Below are positions 1-5,987 of a stretch of DNA of 6,625 bases, piece by piece. The notes beneath the pieces were generated by a model. It had not been told where the DNA came from and did no database searches. It worked only from the letters and a program-made list of their open reading frames with translations. Every line of letters starts with the position of its first letter. Position 1 is the first letter of the stretch. The DNA comes from an uncultured Blautia sp. (GTDB lineage: Bacteria; Bacillota; Clostridia; Lachnospirales; Lachnospiraceae). The position numbers and the translations under genes are program-made. The stretch lies in NCBI GenBank assembly GCA_900543715.1, contig UQSX01000126.1, forward strand, positions 1 through 6,625, read 5' to 3'.

Positions 1-2
1 GG

Positions 3-209
3 GAGGCTCTGGAAAAAGCAGGGAGAACCGACCTTATTGGATTTGAAAGAAAATGTCTGATCCGGCCCCGGAAGGGAGAAACGTCCGGACAGACCCAGGG
101 AAAAAGGACGGAAAAGTCCGGCCGGGGCTCCCAGGGAAGAGAAAAGTCCGGCAGACAAGGAAAGAAAAAGGCCATTCGGAATGTACACAAAAGAAAGACA
201 AAAGGGTAA
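3..209 (+). CDS. C-terminal end of a YgiQ-type radical SAM protein (partial, cut by window start)
   Basis: An open frame runs in from the left edge and ends at TAA 207-209, giving the last 68 residues of a longer protein. It begins EALEKAGRTDLIGFERKCLI and continues RPRKG, a pattern I recognise from the extreme C-terminus of the YgiQ family (large radical SAM proteins with a DUF3362 tail; function not firmly established). The rest is a very basic, glycine-, lysine- and arginine-rich tail with two EKSGR units, typical of the variable disordered ends of this family. The catalytic CxxxCxxC radical SAM region would lie upstream and cannot be seen. The stop is 12 bp before the next ATG, so the gene is probably the upstream member of the same operon. 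The family call rests on a short segment and on memory of the family. Confidence 0.68.
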   Translation, partial: EALEKAGRTDLIGFERKCLIRPRKGETSGQTQGKRTEKSGRGSQGREKSGRQGKKKAIRNVHKRKTKG

Positions 210-221
210 GGTTGTGATAGG

Positions 222-992
222 ATGAAAGCAGCGATTGTCACAGGAGCCTCTTCCGGCATGGGAAGAGAGTTTGTCCGGCAGATCGCAGAGAAATATCCCT
301 GGCTGGATGAAATCTGGGCAATTGCCAGAAGAGCCGGGGAGCTGGAAAAATTAAAAGAGGAAATACCAAAGGTCCCGGTACGTCCTCTGCCCCTGGATAT
401 CTCCAGAGAAGAGGAACGGGAAAAGCTGGAAAAATTGTTGAAAAAGGAGAGGCCCAAGATCCTGTTTTTGGTAAATGCTGCAGGAGTGGGGATACAGAAG
501 GAATTTGCCGGAATTTCTCCAAAAGAGGCAGTTTCTATGACAGAGCTGAACTGCTCCGCCCTTACCGGGATCACAGGGATCTGCCTGCCTTACTGCAAAG
601 AGGGCAGCAGGATATTTATGCTGGCCAGCGCTGCGGCTTTTATCCCCCAGCCGGGATTTTCTGTATATGCAGCTTCCAAGGCTTATGTGGTCAGCTTTTC
701 CAGGGCTTTGAACCGGGAGCTGAAGTCCAGGAAGATCCAGGTCACTGCAGTTTGCCCCGGCCCTGTGGATACCCCTTTTCTGGAAAAGATGGGAGGAAAA
801 GACCGGATGCCCGGTTATAAGAAGCCTTTTATTGCCAGACCCAAGGCGGTTGTAAGGAAGGCCCTAAGAGACGGGGCCAGGGGCAGGGAGCTGTCGGTTC
901 CAGGAGTTTTCATAAAGGCGCTGGAAGCTGGCTTCAAGATCCTTCCCCACGGCCTGATACTGAAATTTATGGAGGAAAAGTCAGATTCATGA
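222..992 (+). CDS. Short-chain dehydrogenase/reductase (classical SDR)
   Basis: This is a cytoplasmic NAD(P)-dependent oxidoreductase of 256 residues, the normal size for classical SDRs. The Rossmann glycine motif is TGASSGMG (residues 7-14). D59 sits at the adenine-contacting position, NAAG is at 85-88, and the catalytic tetrad N110, S136, Y149, K153 is complete (YAASK), followed by PGPVDT (179-184). Arginines R36-R37 after the second beta strand suggest a preference for NADPH; that is inference. The substrate cannot be read from the sequence. The C-terminal part (about 225-250, FIKALEAGFKILPHGLILKFM) is hydrophobic and basic and may touch the membrane. The ATG at 222 is preceded by a modest AAGG about 10 bp upstream that overlaps the ygiQ stop. 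The gene overlaps the next one by four bases (ATGA, 989-992), implying coupled translation. Confidence 0.9.
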   Translation: MKAAIVTGASSGMGREFVRQIAEKYPWLDEIWAIARRAGELEKLKEEIPKVPVRPLPLDISREEEREKLEKLLKKERPKILFLVNAAGVGIQKEFAGISPKEAVSMTELNCSALTGITGICLPYCKEGSRIFMLASAAAFIPQPGFSVYAASKAYVVSFSRALNRELKSRKIQVTAVCPGPVDTPFLEKMGGKDRMPGYKKPFIARPKAVVRKALRDGARGRELSVPGVFIKALEAGFKILPHGLILKFMEEKSDS

Positions 993-1609
993 GTAAGACG
1001 ACAAAGAAAAAAATCCGGAAAGGCGATTTCGGATATATCAAGACACAGCAGAAAAAAAGAATCCTATATACAGTCCTGGCTTTTATTGCTCCTCTTCTGG
1101 TGTTTTTTACAGGACTGTATATCAACAGGACCAGAAATACTGTTTTTACGGTGATAGCCGTAGTAGCCTGCCTTCCGGCCTGTAAATTCGCAGTGGATAT
1201 GATTATGATGTTTCTGCAGAAGCCCATGGCTGAAAGCGACTACCAGGAAATTGAAAAGCACAGGCATGGTCTTACCTGCGCCTATGAGCTGGTGATTTCT
1301 GCCTATGAGAAACAGTCTTTTGTGGATTCTCTGGCAGTCTGCGGCAATAATGTGGTAGGATATACAAGCAGAGAGAAGACGGATACGGCTTTTGTGGAGA
1401 AGCATATCCAGGACATGCTGCGGCAAAACGGATTTTATGTGACAGTGAAGATTTTCCGGCGGCTTCCCGACTATACGGCCCGTCTGGAATCTATGTGGGA
1501 GCACAGAGAGGCACTGGAAAAGGATATTAAGTATCGCCCAGATCCGGCAACTCCTGATATGACCAGGAATGAGAAGATCATGTCTGTGCTTTACGCCATT
1601 TCTCTCTAG
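989..1609 (+). CDS. Two-helix membrane protein of unknown function
   Basis: I do not recognise a named domain. The 206-residue product has a strongly basic N-terminus (residues 1-24, many Lys/Arg), then two hydrophobic segments at about 25-45 and 51-76 joined by a short INRTRN turn. A soluble domain of about 125 residues follows, rich in charged and aromatic residues. By the positive-inside rule both ends should face the cytoplasm. The soluble part contains AYELVISAYEKQSF and, later, QDMLRQNGFYVTVKIF, which looks like a compact alpha/beta fold, but I can assign no catalytic motif. The start shares ATGA with the SDR stop. A GGAGG at 971-975 lies 13 bp upstream, rather far, so coupling may assist initiation. 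The stop TAG overlaps the AGGAGG of the next gene. Its fixed place beside an rRNA-modifying enzyme and a signal peptidase gives no clear function. Confidence 0.82.
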   Translation: MSKTTKKKIRKGDFGYIKTQQKKRILYTVLAFIAPLLVFFTGLYINRTRNTVFTVIAVVACLPACKFAVDMIMMFLQKPMAESDYQEIEKHRHGLTCAYELVISAYEKQSFVDSLAVCGNNVVGYTSREKTDTAFVEKHIQDMLRQNGFYVTVKIFRRLPDYTARLESMWEHREALEKDIKYRPDPATPDMTRNEKIMSVLYAISL

Positions 1610-1617
1610 GAGGTTTT

Positions 1618-2628
1618 ATGGAACAGATTACAGTAAAAGAGGGAGACAGCGGACAGCGGCTGGATAAGTATCTGGGGAAATATATGCAGGAGGCTCCCAA
1701 AAGTTTTCTCTACAAAATGATGAGAAAAAAGAACATTACCCTGAACGGAAAAAAGGCCCAGGGAAATGAAATCCTCAAAGAAAAGGATGAGATCCGGCTG
1801 TTTCTGGCTCCTGAAACTATAGAAAAGTTCCGGGGCGCCAGAAAAGAAGAAGGGGTCCATGGAGTTTTGGATATTCCCTATGAGGACAGCCAGGTGCTCT
1901 TTGTAAATAAACCGGCAGGCATGCTTTCCCAGAAGGCTGCCAGAGAAGATGTTTCTCTGGTAGAATATATCACAGGTTATCTTCAGGAGAAGGAAAAAGC
2001 GGGAGAAAAACGGGGAGACACTTTCCGCCCAGGGATCTGCAACCGGCTGGATAGGAATACCAGCGGTCTGGTGGCGGCAGGAAAGACAGTAAAGGGACTT
2101 CAGGCTCTCTCCGCGTGTTTTCGGGAGAGGACCATGCATAAATATTACCTGGCCCTGGTTAAGGGAAAAATCCAAAAACCTGCATACATAAAAGGATTTC
2201 TGAAAAAAGATGAGAGGAAGAACCAGGTGGTCATATGGGAAAAGGAAAAGGCGGGAAGCCTTCCCATAGAAACCAGATATACACCCCTGGAAATCTCCCA
2301 GGGAGGAGATACTCTGCTGATGGTAGAGCTGTTAACCGGACGTTCCCATCAGATACGGGCCCATCTGGCGTCTATAGGCCATCCCATTATAGGAGACCGG
2401 AAATACGGGGAGAGAAAGAGTAATGAGAAATACGAGAGAAAGTACGGCGTGAAAAGCCAACTCCTCCATGCCTGGAAACTCCAGTTTCCACAGGAGGAAG
2501 GGGCCCTTGCAGGACTGTCTTTAAGAACAGTGACAGCCAGACCTCCGGAATTATTTCAGAAAGTCCTCAGAGGGGAAGGATTTTCTGAAAATGTATACAG
2601 AGAAAATAAGGGAGAAGCAGAATCATGA
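1618..2628 (+). CDS. RluC/RluD-family RNA pseudouridine synthase with S4 domain
   Basis: This enzyme isomerises uridine to pseudouridine in RNA, most likely 23S rRNA. The 336-residue protein has the family layout: an N-terminal S4 RNA-binding domain (about 10-65, SGQRLDKYL ... ITLNGKK), then the catalytic domain with VNKPAG (96-101), motif NRLDRNTSG (142-150) and GRSHQIRAH (241-249), followed by GDRKYG. D145 is the catalytic aspartate. The residue before RLD is Asn instead of the His common in proteobacterial RluC/RluD; I regard this as a usual clostridial variant. A consensus AGGAGG (1608-1613) sits 4 bp before the ATG. The end shares ATGA (2625-2628) with the signal peptidase gene. The exact target uridines, and so the choice between rluC, rluD and the paralogue ylyB, cannot be decided from sequence, hence no symbol. 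Confidence 0.93.
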   Translation: MEQITVKEGDSGQRLDKYLGKYMQEAPKSFLYKMMRKKNITLNGKKAQGNEILKEKDEIRLFLAPETIEKFRGARKEEGVHGVLDIPYEDSQVLFVNKPAGMLSQKAAREDVSLVEYITGYLQEKEKAGEKRGDTFRPGICNRLDRNTSGLVAAGKTVKGLQALSACFRERTMHKYYLALVKGKIQKPAYIKGFLKKDERKNQVVIWEKEKAGSLPIETRYTPLEISQGGDTLLMVELLTGRSHQIRAHLASIGHPIIGDRKYGERKSNEKYERKYGVKSQLLHAWKLQFPQEEGALAGLSLRTVTARPPELFQKVLRGEGFSENVYRENKGEAES

Positions 2629-3164
2629 TGGAACCTGAAAAGAAAAAATCTATAGCTAAAGAGCTGTGGGAATATATAAAAATGATCATCTTTGTGGTGG
2701 CATTTGTGATTGTAGTGAATAATTTCCTCATTATCAATGCAAAGATCCCTTCCCCATCTATGGAGAATACCATTGTGACCGGGGACCGGATATTCGGCAA
2801 CCGGCTGGCTTATGTGCTGGGAGAGCCGGAGAGATTTGATATTGTTATTTTTAAATATCCCGATGATGAGAGCCAGCTTTTTATTAAAAGAATCATCGGA
2901 CTTCCCGGAGAAACAGTTGAGATCATAGACGGCAAGGTCTATATAGACGGTTCGGATACCCCTCTGGACGACAGCTTTACTTTAGAAACGCCCACAGGAA
3001 ATTATGGCCCTTATACCGTACCGGAGGGCTGCTACTTTATGCTGGGGGATAACCGGAACAACTCTAAGGATTCCCGTTTCTGGCAGAATCCTTATGTGGA
3101 AGAAGACAAGATCCTGGGAAAAGCGGTAGTGAAATATTTCCCAGGGATCAAATTCCTGGAATAG
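2625..3164 (+). CDS. lepB: Signal peptidase I (type I, Ser/Lys)
   Basis: This membrane-bound protease removes signal peptides from secreted proteins on the outer face of the cytoplasmic membrane. The 179-residue protein is the short Gram-positive type with one N-terminal membrane helix (about 20-37) after a basic cytoplasmic start. Family boxes are all present: PSPSMENT with nucleophile S45, KRIIGLPGE with general base K88, and GDNRNNSKDSR (141-151). Two adjacent ATG codons, at 2625 and 2628, could start it. The first overlaps the upstream stop as ATGA and lies 10 bp from AGGGAG (2609-2614), so I chose it; the choice changes only one residue. It lies between a pseudouridine synthase and recU, and the stop TAG overlaps the RBS of recU. 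Firmicutes often carry several signal peptidases, so this may not be the only one (inference). Confidence 0.95.
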   Translation: MMEPEKKKSIAKELWEYIKMIIFVVAFVIVVNNFLIINAKIPSPSMENTIVTGDRIFGNRLAYVLGEPERFDIVIFKYPDDESQLFIKRIIGLPGETVEIIDGKVYIDGSDTPLDDSFTLETPTGNYGPYTVPEGCYFMLGDNRNNSKDSRFWQNPYVEEDKILGKAVVKYFPGIKFLE

Positions 3165-3175
3165 GAGGTTTTTTA

Positions 3176-3712
3176 ATGGCAACCTGGAATTCCAGAGGAC
3201 TTAGAGGATCTACCCTGGAAGAATTTATCAACCATACCTGCGAACTGTACAGGGAAAAGGGTCTGGCCCTGATACAGAAGGTGCCTACGCCTATTACGCC
3301 GGTACAGATCGATCAGAAAAGCCGGCATATCACTCTGGCCTATTTTGAAAAGAAAAGTACAGTAGACTATATCGGGGCTGTTCAGGGGATTCCGGTATGC
3401 TTTGACGCTAAGGAGTGCTCTGCAGATACTTTTCCCCTTCAGAATATTCATGAGCATCAGGTGGCATTTATGAAAGATTTTGAAGGGCAGCAGGGAGTTG
3501 CTTTTTTGATTTTATATTTTTCTCACAGAGATCAGATCTACTATCTGACTTTCCGCCAGATGTACCGCTTCTGGCAGCGGGGAGTGCAGGGCGGACCAAA
3601 ACATTTCAAATATCAGGAGCTGGAACCTCAGTGGTTCCTTGAGAGAAAGGGGAATATTTTGGTGCCTTTTCTGGATGGGATTCAGAGAGATCTGGAAAGC
3701 AGAGAATCATAA
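3176..3712 (+). CDS. recU: Holliday junction resolvase RecU
   Basis: RecU cuts four-way DNA junctions during recombinational repair and helps chromosome segregation in Firmicutes; it is the functional counterpart of RuvC there. The 178-residue length is at the short end of the usual 170-210. Recognisable family segments are the N-terminal RGLRGSTLEEFIN, IQKVPTPITP (33-42), AYFEKKSTVDYIG (55-67), CFDAKE (75-80) and NIHEHQVAFMKDFEGQQG. By comparison with the Bacillus enzyme, the metal-binding active site would be D64, D77 and K79, with Asp replacing the usual Glu in the ExK pair. An AGGAGG (3163-3168) lies 7 bp before the ATG and includes part of the lepB stop. In Bacillus recU is paired with a class A penicillin-binding protein gene; here it follows lepB and is the last gene before a terminator. 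Confidence 0.94.
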   Translation: MATWNSRGLRGSTLEEFINHTCELYREKGLALIQKVPTPITPVQIDQKSRHITLAYFEKKSTVDYIGAVQGIPVCFDAKECSADTFPLQNIHEHQVAFMKDFEGQQGVAFLILYFSHRDQIYYLTFRQMYRFWQRGVQGGPKHFKYQELEPQWFLERKGNILVPFLDGIQRDLESRES

Positions 3713-3735
3713 CTTTCAGGTAAATACTGAGAAAC

Positions 3736-3767
3736 AAAAAGGAACTTCTTTGGAGGCTCCTTTTTTT
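3736..3767 (+). terminator. Rho-independent terminator after recU
   Basis: An 8-bp outer stem pairs AAAAAGGA (3736-3743) with TCCTTTTT (3758-3765). An inner stem pairs CTTC (3745-3748) with GGAG (3752-3755) around a TTT loop, with a small internal mismatch (A3744 against GC 3756-3757). Seven T residues (3761-3767) end the structure. It starts 23 bp after the recU stop, so it should end the housekeeping operon and insulate the downstream MoxR unit. Confidence 0.82.
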
Positions 3768-3829
3768 GTATACTAAAATGAGGATAAGACTATGCTTTAC
3801 AGTAATTTTAAGACATTCCGAGCAGGTAT

Positions 3830-3858
3830 TAGACGAATCATTATTGGACTATTATACT
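3830..3858 (+). promoter_or_regulatory. Candidate sigma-A type promoter for the MoxR operon
   Basis: A -10 box TATACT (3853-3858, 5 of 6 to consensus) follows a -35 box TAGACG (3830-3835, 4 of 6) with the ideal 17-bp spacer. Transcription would begin near 3865, leaving a leader of about 55 bases before the MoxR start. It lies in an AT-rich stretch just after the recU terminator, where a new promoter is expected. No operator or riboswitch fold is evident. The -35 match is modest, so this is a prediction only. Confidence 0.5.
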
Positions 3859-3907
3859 AAATACAGAATAGTGGGAGCCTAAAGAGACGGCCTTACAGAT
3901 AAAAACA

Positions 3908-3923
3908 GGGAGGAAAGGGATTG
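3908..3923 (+). promoter_or_regulatory. Shine-Dalgarno site fixing a TTG start for MoxR
   Basis: GGGAGG at 3908-3913 lies 7 bp before a TTG at 3921-3923. The resulting N-terminus (MENHLETVQKVLEQVNRVIL) is the usual MoxR beginning, and no ATG or GTG fits better. The TTG is therefore the likely start codon, which may lower translation. Confidence 0.7.
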
Positions 3924-4866
3924 GAGAATCATTTAGAGACTGTACAGAAAGTACTGGAACAAGTGAACCGTGTAATCCTGGGAAAGGAGGAAGAGATCCG
4001 GGAAGTTATGCTGGCTTTCCTGGCAAAAGGACATGTGCTTCTGGAGGATATTCCGGGAGTGGGAAAGACTACGCTGGCCGTAGCCTTTTCCCGGACCATG
4101 CGCCTGGACTATAAAAGAGTCCAGTTTACTCCGGACATGCTGCCCTCAGACCTTACCGGATTTTCCATATACCGGAGAGAAGAGGAAAAATTTGTTTATC
4201 AGCCGGGAAGTATATTCTGCAACCTGCTTTTGGCTGATGAGATCAACCGGACTTCGCCAAAGACTCAGTCAGCCCTTCTGGAGGTTATGGAGGAAAGTAA
4301 CTGTAGAAGGAGTTACCAGAGAGGTGCCCTCTCCTTTCTTAGTTATTGCTACCCAGAATCCTTCTGGCAGTGCCGGAACCCAGTATCTTCCGGAGGCCCA
4401 GATGGACCGGTTTATGGTGAATCTGTCCATCGGATATCCGGACTTTGAAAGTGAGCTGGCCATGGCTATGGGGATTACGGATAAAAACCGCCTGGATGGC
4501 TTGAAGCCAGTGATGAACGGGGAACAGCTTTTGGGCATTCAGAAAGAAGTGTGCGGAGTTTACATCAGTGAACCGGTTTACCGCTATATTGTAGAACTGG
4601 TAAGGACCAGCAGGGAAAATCCTCATCTGGAAAGAGGAGGAAGTCCCAGAGCTACCATTGCCCTGGTTTGTATGTCCAGAGCCGCAGCCTGGCTGGAGGG
4701 CCGCAGCTATGTGACGCCCGGGGATGTGATGGGGCAGTTCCCTTATATTATCCGTCACAGGATGTTTCTAAGTACAAAAGCCAGACTGGAAAATGTCAAT
4801 AGAGACCAGATCATTGACGAAATATTGAAAGCAGTGAAGCCTCCCAGGCCGGGTGAAAGAAAATGA
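3921..4866 (+). pseudogene. MoxR-family AAA+ ATPase, frameshifted
   Basis: MoxR ATPases are chaperone-like AAA+ proteins usually encoded beside DUF58 proteins. The first frame gives normal MoxR sequence with Walker A GVGKT (46-50) and Walker B LLLADEINR (D106, E107) up to MEE at base 4295. It then reads nonsense and stops at 4446-4448. Normal MoxR sequence resumes one base later in the next frame at 4297 (VTVEGVTREV), with sensor 1 VIATQNP (from 4342), and runs to TGA 4864-4866. Intact relatives have two residues between MEE and VTV, so about 5 bases are missing at 4295-4297; adding 5 restores a 316-residue protein, the normal size. The truncated 175-residue product would keep Walker A and B but lose sensor 1 and the C-terminal lid, so it should not work as an ATPase. 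A sequencing error is the alternative. Confidence 0.85.
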
Positions 4867-5932
4867 AGGTTTTTTTATTTTTCTGTTTATAGTTTTGACC
4901 TGGTATATGGCGGCAATGTACCGTATTCCGTCGCTTATGGCTCTTTCTCTGGCGGAACTTTTCATGGTTTTTCTTTTGTTTCTCTCGGCTAGATATTTCA
5001 GACGAAATTTTCAGGCGGGATTTTGTGAGAAACAAGAAGTTGTGAGAAAAAAGGGAAAGATTTCTGTGAGGATATGGACAGAAAATCATGCTTTTCTTCC
5101 TTTGGGAAGGTATCGGATTCAGCTTTTCTCCAGCTATGAGAAATTTCAGAAGGGCAGATTTTTTACTTATGATGGGAGCATAGACAGTAAAAAAAGAGAA
5201 GAGGAAGAACTGGTCCTGGAAGCACCATGGTGCGGGAAACTTTATGTCTCAATGATCTACAGACAGACCTACGATTATCTGTCTCTCTTTAAGACCAGAG
5301 CCAAGAGCTTTTGTGAGGAAGAGATCGCAGTTCTGCCCTCCGGGATTCCTCTAACGGTGCGTCTTTCGTCTTCCGCTGCCTGGGAGAACAGAGGGTATGA
5401 GGAAGATGCAGCTCCCCAGGCCGGGGGCAGCGGCGGGGAAATCCGGCAGCTTCGGGAATATGTGCCGGGAGACCTGGTAAGAAGGATCCATTGGAATCAG
5501 AGTGCCAGGACGGACAGGCTGCTGGTAAAAGAGTTTCAGAAGGAAGAGGAAGAAAGTGTTTCTCTGTATCTGGATTTCTCGGGAGAAGAGGAACCCCGGG
5601 CCAAAGAGTGGGGCGCCTTTTATCAGATCCTTTCAGGACTGATCCTTGGTCTGCTGAAAGAAAAGGCGGCTGTACAAGTAAGCTGGGAAGATTCCCGAGG
5701 CCAATTTTCCTGCCAGGAAGTGAAAAACGAACAGGAATGTATGAGTCTTCTCCTGCTTCTCTATGACAGAGAGGAGATGCTCTTTATAAAAAGGGCTTCC
5801 AGAGGCGGTCAGCCTGATGGCTTCACATTGAATCTGGACAGGGAAGTGTACTTTAAAGAAGGCTGTGCACATAAATTCAGCCTGGAAAATTGTGAAAAGG
5901 AATTAGAAGAAACACAGATTATCATCTGCTGA
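4853..5932 (+). CDS. DUF58 domain protein, membrane-anchored partner of MoxR
   Basis: DUF58 proteins are found next to MoxR ATPases and often carry a von Willebrand A-like fold; their molecular role is poorly known. This 359-residue protein has two membrane segments near the N-terminus (about 7-22 and 28-45), a beta-rich middle, and the signature LREYVPGDLVRRIHWNQSAR (200-219), then LLVKEFQKE and a VSLYLDF strand resembling the start of a vWA fold. It appears intact. The GTG at 4853 overlaps the end of the MoxR frame by 14 bases and has only a weak AGG four bases upstream. The ATG at 4863 is in another frame and stops quickly. Initiation therefore probably depended on ribosomes finishing MoxR, and the MoxR frameshift may silence this gene. 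It lies between two broken genes, so it may survive only as a relic. Confidence 0.85.
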   Translation: MKENEGFFIFLFIVLTWYMAAMYRIPSLMALSLAELFMVFLLFLSARYFRRNFQAGFCEKQEVVRKKGKISVRIWTENHAFLPLGRYRIQLFSSYEKFQKGRFFTYDGSIDSKKREEEELVLEAPWCGKLYVSMIYRQTYDYLSLFKTRAKSFCEEEIAVLPSGIPLTVRLSSSAAWENRGYEEDAAPQAGGSGGEIRQLREYVPGDLVRRIHWNQSARTDRLLVKEFQKEEEESVSLYLDFSGEEEPRAKEWGAFYQILSGLILGLLKEKAAVQVSWEDSRGQFSCQEVKNEQECMSLLLLLYDREEMLFIKRASRGGQPDGFTLNLDREVYFKEGCAHKFSLENCEKELEETQIIIC

Positions 5933-5970
5933 GCAAGGGGAAGGGACAGCAGTATGCCGGTACACTAGAA

Positions 5971-5987
5971 AGGGAGGCGTCATAGTT
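5971..5987 (+). promoter_or_regulatory. Orphan Shine-Dalgarno site without a start codon
   Basis: AGGGAGG at 5971-5977 is a strong ribosome binding site. In the reading frame of the downstream TgpA-like gene, the codons at the right distance are ATA (5982, spacer 4) and GTT (5985, spacer 7). No ATG, GTG or TTG occurs in that frame between the stop at 5904 and the first frameshift near 6072. The simplest reading is loss of a start codon by one base change, either GTG to GTT at 5985 (ideal spacing) or ATG to ATA at 5982. Confidence 0.55.

Noticed and set aside
1064..1504. Antisense open frame (146 codons) opposite the two-helix membrane protein
   Set aside because: The + strand frame has membrane helices, coupled start and RBS-linked stop; the antisense frame has no domain signal or suitable context.
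1606..2175. Long antisense open frame (189 codons) opposite the pseudouridine synthase gene
   Set aside because: It mirrors a gene with clear catalytic motifs on the + strand, resembles no family I know and has low-complexity Phe/Ser-rich content typical of an antisense shadow.
2235..2423. 62-codon + strand open frame inside the pseudouridine synthase gene
   Set aside because: It is an alternative frame within a well-supported catalytic domain, with no ribosome binding site of its own.
3746..3774. Second promoter with -10 TATACT at 3769-3774
   Set aside because: The paired -35 position (TTCTTT, 3746-3751) falls inside the terminator stem and matches consensus poorly, and there is no extended TGn element.
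4192..4296. ATG at 4192 as the start of a separate gene leading into the 3' half of MoxR
   Set aside because: Residues before 4297 in that frame are out-of-frame readings of MoxR Walker B sequence, with no ribosome binding site. Only the part from 4297 on is MoxR-like, so this is a frameshift and not a second gene.
4287..4302. Programmed ribosomal frameshift in MoxR
   Set aside because: There is no slippery heptamer or stop-codon-linked +1 signal, and a +1 shift would still leave two conserved residues missing. A 5-base loss explains both frame and length.
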